From the NCBI RefSeq assembly GCF_036884655.1, contig NC_088342.1, positions 31,750,501 to 31,814,500 on the forward strand: a stretch of 64,000 bases of DNA, in the 5' to 3' direction. This DNA comes from Musa acuminata AAA Group. Lineage: Eukaryota > Streptophyta > Magnoliopsida > Zingiberales > Musaceae. Numbering within the stretch: the first letter of the stretch is position 1; the number at the start of each line of letters is the position of its first letter. The position numbers were made by a program, and so were the translations under genes. Of this stretch, positions 59,166-64,000 are shown one piece after another. The notes under the pieces are model-generated. The model ran no database searches. It had not been told where the DNA came from and saw only the letters and a list, made by a program, of their open reading frames with translations.

Positions 59166-61274
59166 TTATCCTCGAGGCTGACGATTCATGAATTTTGGGA
59201 ATTTGATCTTCAAGTCGTCATAGTTCTCCCAAGTGGCATCTTCTTTTGGTAGGTTCACCCACTGTATTAGCACTTTAGTAGTGGGTCGTCGTCGTCGAGT
59301 CACGATCCGTCGATCAATAATGGTACTTGGCTGGGTCTGGAGTTCTCCTTGGATAGTTATATTTGGCGGGTGGCTTTGGGCTGTCTCCAAGCACCTATTT
59401 ACAACTTCTGTCTAGCTATCGATTTGTGGGTGATATGTCGTACTCCTTTTCAATTTAGTACCCTGCATATAGAATAACTTTGTCCAAAATTTGCTCGTGA
59501 AGATGCAAGTAGAATTTATCATAAGCACAATGCGTCCCTTATAGTGTAATTTTTTTGAGTCCCAATTGTAATGAGCCACAGAGCTTGGTGCTTCCTCCAA
59601 ATTTTTTATAATCTTACTAGTCTCTGAATCTTCTTGTCATTCCATTTTAATATCCTCAAAGAAGTCGCTGGTCGGAAGTGAAACGGCCGAAACTTCAGCT
59701 TGCACGGGTTGCTGCGAAAGCACATCTGCAAGAATATTCTCTTTCCCTTTTTTGTAAGTTATTTCATAATCAAATCCAAGAAGTTTTATTACCCATTTTT
59801 GCTGCTCAGGGGATGATATCTTTCGCTCCAAAAAGTACTTGAGGCTTTTATGGTCAGTTTTAATTTGAAATCGTCGACCAATCAAGTAGGGTCTCCACCT
59901 CGTTGTTGCACGCACAATGGCGAGCATCTCCTTATCATATATTGACTTATTTTGATGGGAGGGAGATAATGTCTTACTAGTGTATGCGAGTGGTCGACCA
60001 TCTTGCATGAGAATGGCTCTAATTCTGACTCTAGATGCGTCGGCCTTAATAATGAAGGGTCGGTTGAAATCTGGTAGTGTTAGCACCGGCGTCGTCGTCA
60101 TTGCTACCTTAAGTTTGTCGAAGGAAGCGGAGGCTCTGTCCAACCATTGGAAGACATCTTTTTCCAGTAAGAAAGTAAGTGGTGCATTGATCTTTCCATA
60201 GTTTTTCATGAACTTACGGTAGTAGCCTGTTAAACCCAGAAAGCCATGTAGCAATTTTATGTTTCTCGAGGTAGGCCAGTTTTGCATTGCTTCAATTTTG
60301 AAGGGGTCCACCATCACACCTTCCTCTGATATGATATGCCCCAGATATCCCACCTTTTGTTGAAGAAAGTAAAAATTCGTAGTGGTTGTTGTGTGTTCGA
60401 AAGGCGGTTTTCGGTATGACTTCTTCGTACACTCGTATTTGATAATACCCGGATCGAAGGTCCATCTTTGTGAAGATTTATGCTCCCTTTCATCTAGCAA
60501 TTCATCTACTACTGGAATAGGGTATTTATCCTTGATGGTTATGCCATTGAGAGCTCGGTAATCAACGTATATTCGCCATGTTCCGTCCTTCTTGTGTACA
60601 AGTAGCACTGGTGAAGAGTAGAGGTTGCAACTTGGCTGAATAACTCCTGTTTCAAGTATCTCTTTTACAATCCTTTCTATTTCATCCTTCTGGAGATGTA
60701 GATACTGATATGGCCAAGTATTTGCTGAAGATTTGCTTGGAAGAATCGTTATACAATGATTATGCCGACGGGTAAGAGGTAGGTTGCGCGGTTCATCAAA
60801 TATATTTGAAAATTCAGTAAGCAAAGGAAGTAGATTTGGATCTTCAAATTCTATTAGCTCTCTCTTAGTTTGCTGCTCAAGTTGTACCAAAAAGCCACTG
60901 CATGCTTTATGCAAAACATTCTCCATTTGTTGTGTGCAAATCATTGTTATGTCGCCCCTATGTTTCCCGTGCAATGTCACCTGTTTCTCCTTACTGTAAA
61001 ATTTAATAATTAGTTACATAAAATTCCAAGAAATATCACCTAATGTCATCAACCATTTAATTCTAAGCATGGCCTCATGATTATTAAGAGGGAGAAGGAA
61101 GAAATCTGTAATTATCTCTTGGTCCTGTAGCAATAGTTTCTCCTACGGGCGCCTACGATCACAATTCAAAATCCGTCCGTCGGTGACCTTAACATCAAAC
61201 CTACAGCGATTCTCGATAGGTAATGCTATCCGAATAGCAAGCTTACTGTTTAGGAAGTTAGTAGTACTGCCTGT
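59166..61274 (-). pseudogene. pol: Ty3/gypsy chromovirus pol, internally deleted
   Basis: On the minus strand, from high to low coordinates: C-terminal part of the protease/linker region (61274 to about 60980, with stops); reverse transcriptase N-terminal half (TWRIYVDYRALNGITIKDKYPIPVVDELLDE); a frame change; a deletion that removes the FGLTNAP and catalytic DD region; then [12 protein letters not shown] and LHGFLGLTGYYRKFMKNYGK; RNase H (KADASRVRIRAIL, IYDKEMLAIV, IKTDHKSLKYFLE); a shortened integrase ([18 protein letters not shown]; about 59412-59600); and a C-terminal chromodomain (VLIQWVNLPKEDATWENYDDL; 59166-59390). Gypsy order RT-RH-IN plus the chromodomain places it among chromoviruses. 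Inactive. Confidence 0.88.
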
Positions 61275-62865
61275 TGTTAGGACTAGAGCGGCACTAAGAG
61301 GGGGGGGGGGGGTGAATTAGTGCAACGGTAAAGTATGATAAACTTTCGACGATTTAAACACTTTCAGAAACTTTGTATGATAAAAGCAACATTTCATTTG
61401 AAACCGTTTAGATTGCATTTTAACTTGAAGGCAGTAAGCTATTAAAGGGGTTTGTAGTAAGGTAATAGCAGGAAGTAAATGCAAACCAGAGAAGACGGTA
61501 GTTTATAGTGGTTCGGTCAATCGTGACCTACATCCACTCCTCCGATTCCTCTTCCGTCGAGGCCACTGGCATCCACTAATGATATTCCTTTACTAGGCAA
61601 AGATCAACCTCCTTCTTACACCCCTCTTACAATCTCTTACAAGTGCTTCACCCTTTTACAAAGATTTCAATGAAAAGAAAGGAGGTGAACAATCAAGCTA
61701 TTGAAAACAAGACTTTTCCTAAAGCTTTTCTCAACTTCTAGCTTCACAAATGGTTGTTTTCTTAACTGAGAAATGATGGGTATTTATAGGCCTCAAGAGG
61801 ATTCAAATTTGGGCTCTAAAATTTGAATTCTCTTTGGTTCCCGATGTTGGCGGTGCCACCGCCTGTCAGTGTCTGACACTGACAGTGGACTGGCGGTGCC
61901 ACCGCCCAGCTCTCGGGTGCTGGGCGGTGCAACTGCTCAGTCTGGCGGTGCCACCGCTAGACCCTTCGGCTCACCATTTGGGCTTTAAATTTAGCCTAAA
62001 CCAAGTCTAATTTTAGCCCCATTTGACCCCTAACTAGGATATAGGATTATCTTTTAATCCTAATCCTAATTATTGTGCTAACTACGAATTTAAAGACATT
62101 TCCTAAGCTATAACAAAGTTCGCAAGTCAAGACTTCTTCCGACGAGCTTCCGGCGAACTTTCGGCGGTCTTCCGATAAACTCTTGGAAACCGTTCTATGG
62201 ACTCTCGGCAAGCTCCTAGACTTCACGATTTGATCTTGGCGAGTTCCAACGAGCTTCTTCAGCAAGCTCCGATCTTTCTTGGTGAGCTCCGTGAACTTCC
62301 AATGAACTTTTCGATGAGCTTCCGAAAAACCCTTCGGCAAGCTCCCTTACTCATTCTTGGCTAGTTCCGGCAGCATTCTCGACAAACCTTCGGACTTCCG
62401 TTGAACTCTAGAACTTGCAACAAATCCTTCGTGCTTGACTTCGATACTTTGTTTCGCTTTATGTCTTCGTCGTTATCGTAGTTAATCCTGCACACACTAG
62501 CCAAAACTCTACTCCGATCTAGACAATTATTAAATGCGAATTGACATTATGTTGCCCGGCACATCATTGGTTGGCGCTTCGTCCGATTCTTCAGCGCATT
62601 GTCCTCTCTTGCAGCTTGTTGCCCAATTGGCGGTTGACCTCCGCAACCCCGATATCCTTGGCGCAATTCCGCTCTCCTTGGCCCGATGCCCGACGTCCGA
62701 AGTGTTCTACCATCCAATATCCTGACGTGATCTCCTCCGACTCAACGTCAATTCCTCCTGCATCAACTGTCTAATCCTAATCGAGTAGACCTGTATCACT
62801 CAAAATGCAATTTAAATCATAAACACATATCAAGTGGTTTCATCATCAAAATACGAGATTCAACA
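61275..62865 (-). repeat. LTR L: 3' LTR of element M
   Basis: 1591 bp, TG...CAACA ends, closest in type to B's LTR (GAGCGGCACTAAGAGG start, short GC array at about 61848-61950). TATA at 61781-61788. It interrupts the gypsy pol. Its left flank is CCTGT (61270-61274); the matching right flank lies outside the window. Confidence 0.9.
61781..61788 (-). promoter_or_regulatory. TATA box, LTR L
   Basis: TATAAATA on the minus strand, followed by CCCATC rather than the usual CCCC. Confidence 0.62.
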
Positions 62866-62879
62866 ATCTCCCCATTTTT
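62866..62879 (-). other. Polypurine tract of element M
   Basis: AAAAATGGGGAGAT on the minus strand; one interruption (T) in the purine run. Confidence 0.85.
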
Positions 62880-64000
62880 GATGATGACAACCACTTGATG
62901 ACGGAGTTAACCTTAACTCCCAGAGTTTAAACAAACTCCCCCTATCAATATGCCATATTGATAGAACCTTGAATTCAAACTAAATTCAAGTCATTGCAAT
63001 ATTCATCATGAATACTTGCAACACATCATCATGAACATATGCATAAACTTATGCATCACATATCATGTCATCAACATACTTCTCCCCCTTTGTCATCAAC
63101 AAAAAGGAGAAGTACCACAATCAAGTGTTTGTTATTTGGGTTCAACTCATTGCATGAAAAACATAATATTAAATTTTTATCATCATGCAATCTAACGATT
63201 AAAGATGTGTAAGTTTAGCATGTTTGGTCTTCTTGAGATAGCTATTGATTGCTTCTCTTTAGAGCTAGCAAATTTTTGCTTCCTTTGCAATGTTTGAGCT
63301 AGCAATTATGCTTCTGTAGCAAGTTAGCATATTTTGTATTTTGAGATAGCAACTATTTGCTTCTCTTTAGACTATAAGCTAGCAATTTTTATGATATGCA
63401 AGTTTTACTACATACAAGCTAGCAAAAAATTACGAAAGCAAATACAAGATAGCTTTCTTGTGTAAGCTCATGATTCTTGCTTCCTATTGCAATGTGCAAG
63501 TTGCAAGTTTTGCTTCTTTTGCAATGTGCAAGTTTTCAAATTTTGCATCTTGAGCGAGCAATATTTCTCCCCCTTTGTCATTGTCAAAAAGAAAAGAAGA
63601 ATACAGTTTTGTAGTTCTTTTTCCTTTTACAACGATTTCAAAATCATGACAAAGGATGAATAATCAAGTTATGAATGTCAAGACAATTTTTCATCATGAA
63701 TATTTTATCATTGCATGCATCATTATCATAAGTTGAAGTATTACATGCATAATATCATATCATCATTCATAATTACATTAATGTTTCAATATAACAATTT
63801 CTTCTCAGAATGTGTAACTTAGCACTCATTGCTTCTCTTGATTTTTGCGAGCTAGCTAGCAAAATTTGCTCCCCCTATGTCATTATCAAATAGAAGGGAA
63901 TAACAATACGATAGTGTAATTCATTTCCCTTTACTATAATCTTCAAATCATGACAGGGGTTAAGTGTCAATCTTATTTGTGCATCATTATATTTTCAAAT
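62880..64000 (-). mobile_element. 3' interior of element M (runs off the window)
   Basis: AT-rich non-coding DNA like that of D and b1. Polypurine-like motifs at 63079-63112 (arms CTTCTCC/GGAGAAG), about 63565-63596 and about 63868-63900, and short GCTAGCAA-type repeats. No gene visible. Whether M carries pol cannot be seen. Confidence 0.75.

Overview
The window looks like intergenic heterochromatin of a flowering plant, built almost entirely of nested and tandemly joined LTR retrotransposons. I see no host gene, tRNA or rRNA. The evidence for a plant is the Ty1/copia Sirevirus-type (SIRE/Opie/Maximus-like) gag-pol, the initiator-Met-tRNA primer sites next to the LTRs, plant-style TATA boxes (TATAAATA), and a chromodomain Ty3/gypsy relic. 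The species cannot be told from the sequence. A monocot would not surprise me, but that is a guess.

Layout (most elements lie on the minus strand; the single letters are my own labels). 1-514 is the 5' end of an element S0 that continues to the left: broken gag plus primer site. LTR 'C' starts at 515. It is split into three pieces (515-1277, 9555-9800, 18149-19231) by two complete elements. Element B (1278-9554) has 1277-bp LTRs that differ at only about five positions, an open gag and an open pol separated by one in-frame UAG, and an imperfect target duplication. Element D (9801-18143) has a perfect GACTG duplication, a gag-only coding capacity and a 17-bp minisatellite in each LTR. From 19232 to about 52569 comes an array in which each LTR is shared by two neighbouring interiors: C - a1 - E - b1 - F - a2 - G - b2 - H. 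Interiors a1 and a2 resemble each other, as do b1 and b2, so a unit of about 12 kb appears duplicated. All four are gag-only, non-autonomous derivatives. LTR G is split by a complete plus-strand element A (35590-44471, target duplication ATTTT), whose pol carries five nonsense codons.

To the right, LTR H is joined abruptly to an old, degenerate gag (element I, 52567-53946). The old LTR of I (53997-57435) is split by a solo LTR J (54038-56195). An old LTR piece K (about 57498-58335) is followed by the 3' LTR and a heavily deleted pol of a Ty3/gypsy chromovirus (about 58336-61274). That pol is itself interrupted by the 3' LTR (61275-62865) of another Sirevirus-like element M, which runs off the right edge.

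How it works together: B (and formerly A) encodes the full Gag, protease, integrase, reverse transcriptase and RNase H. D, a1, a2, b1 and b2 keep the primer site, polypurine tract, LTRs and the first part of gag but have lost the zinc knuckles and all of pol, so they look like passengers that need B-type proteins in trans. The most interesting signals are the conserved UAG between gag and pol, the gag-only family with a shared novel C-terminus, 609-bp head-to-tail repeats at the start of the LTR in E and G, a breakpoint reused in four LTRs, and GC-rich palindromic arrays upstream of each TATA box.
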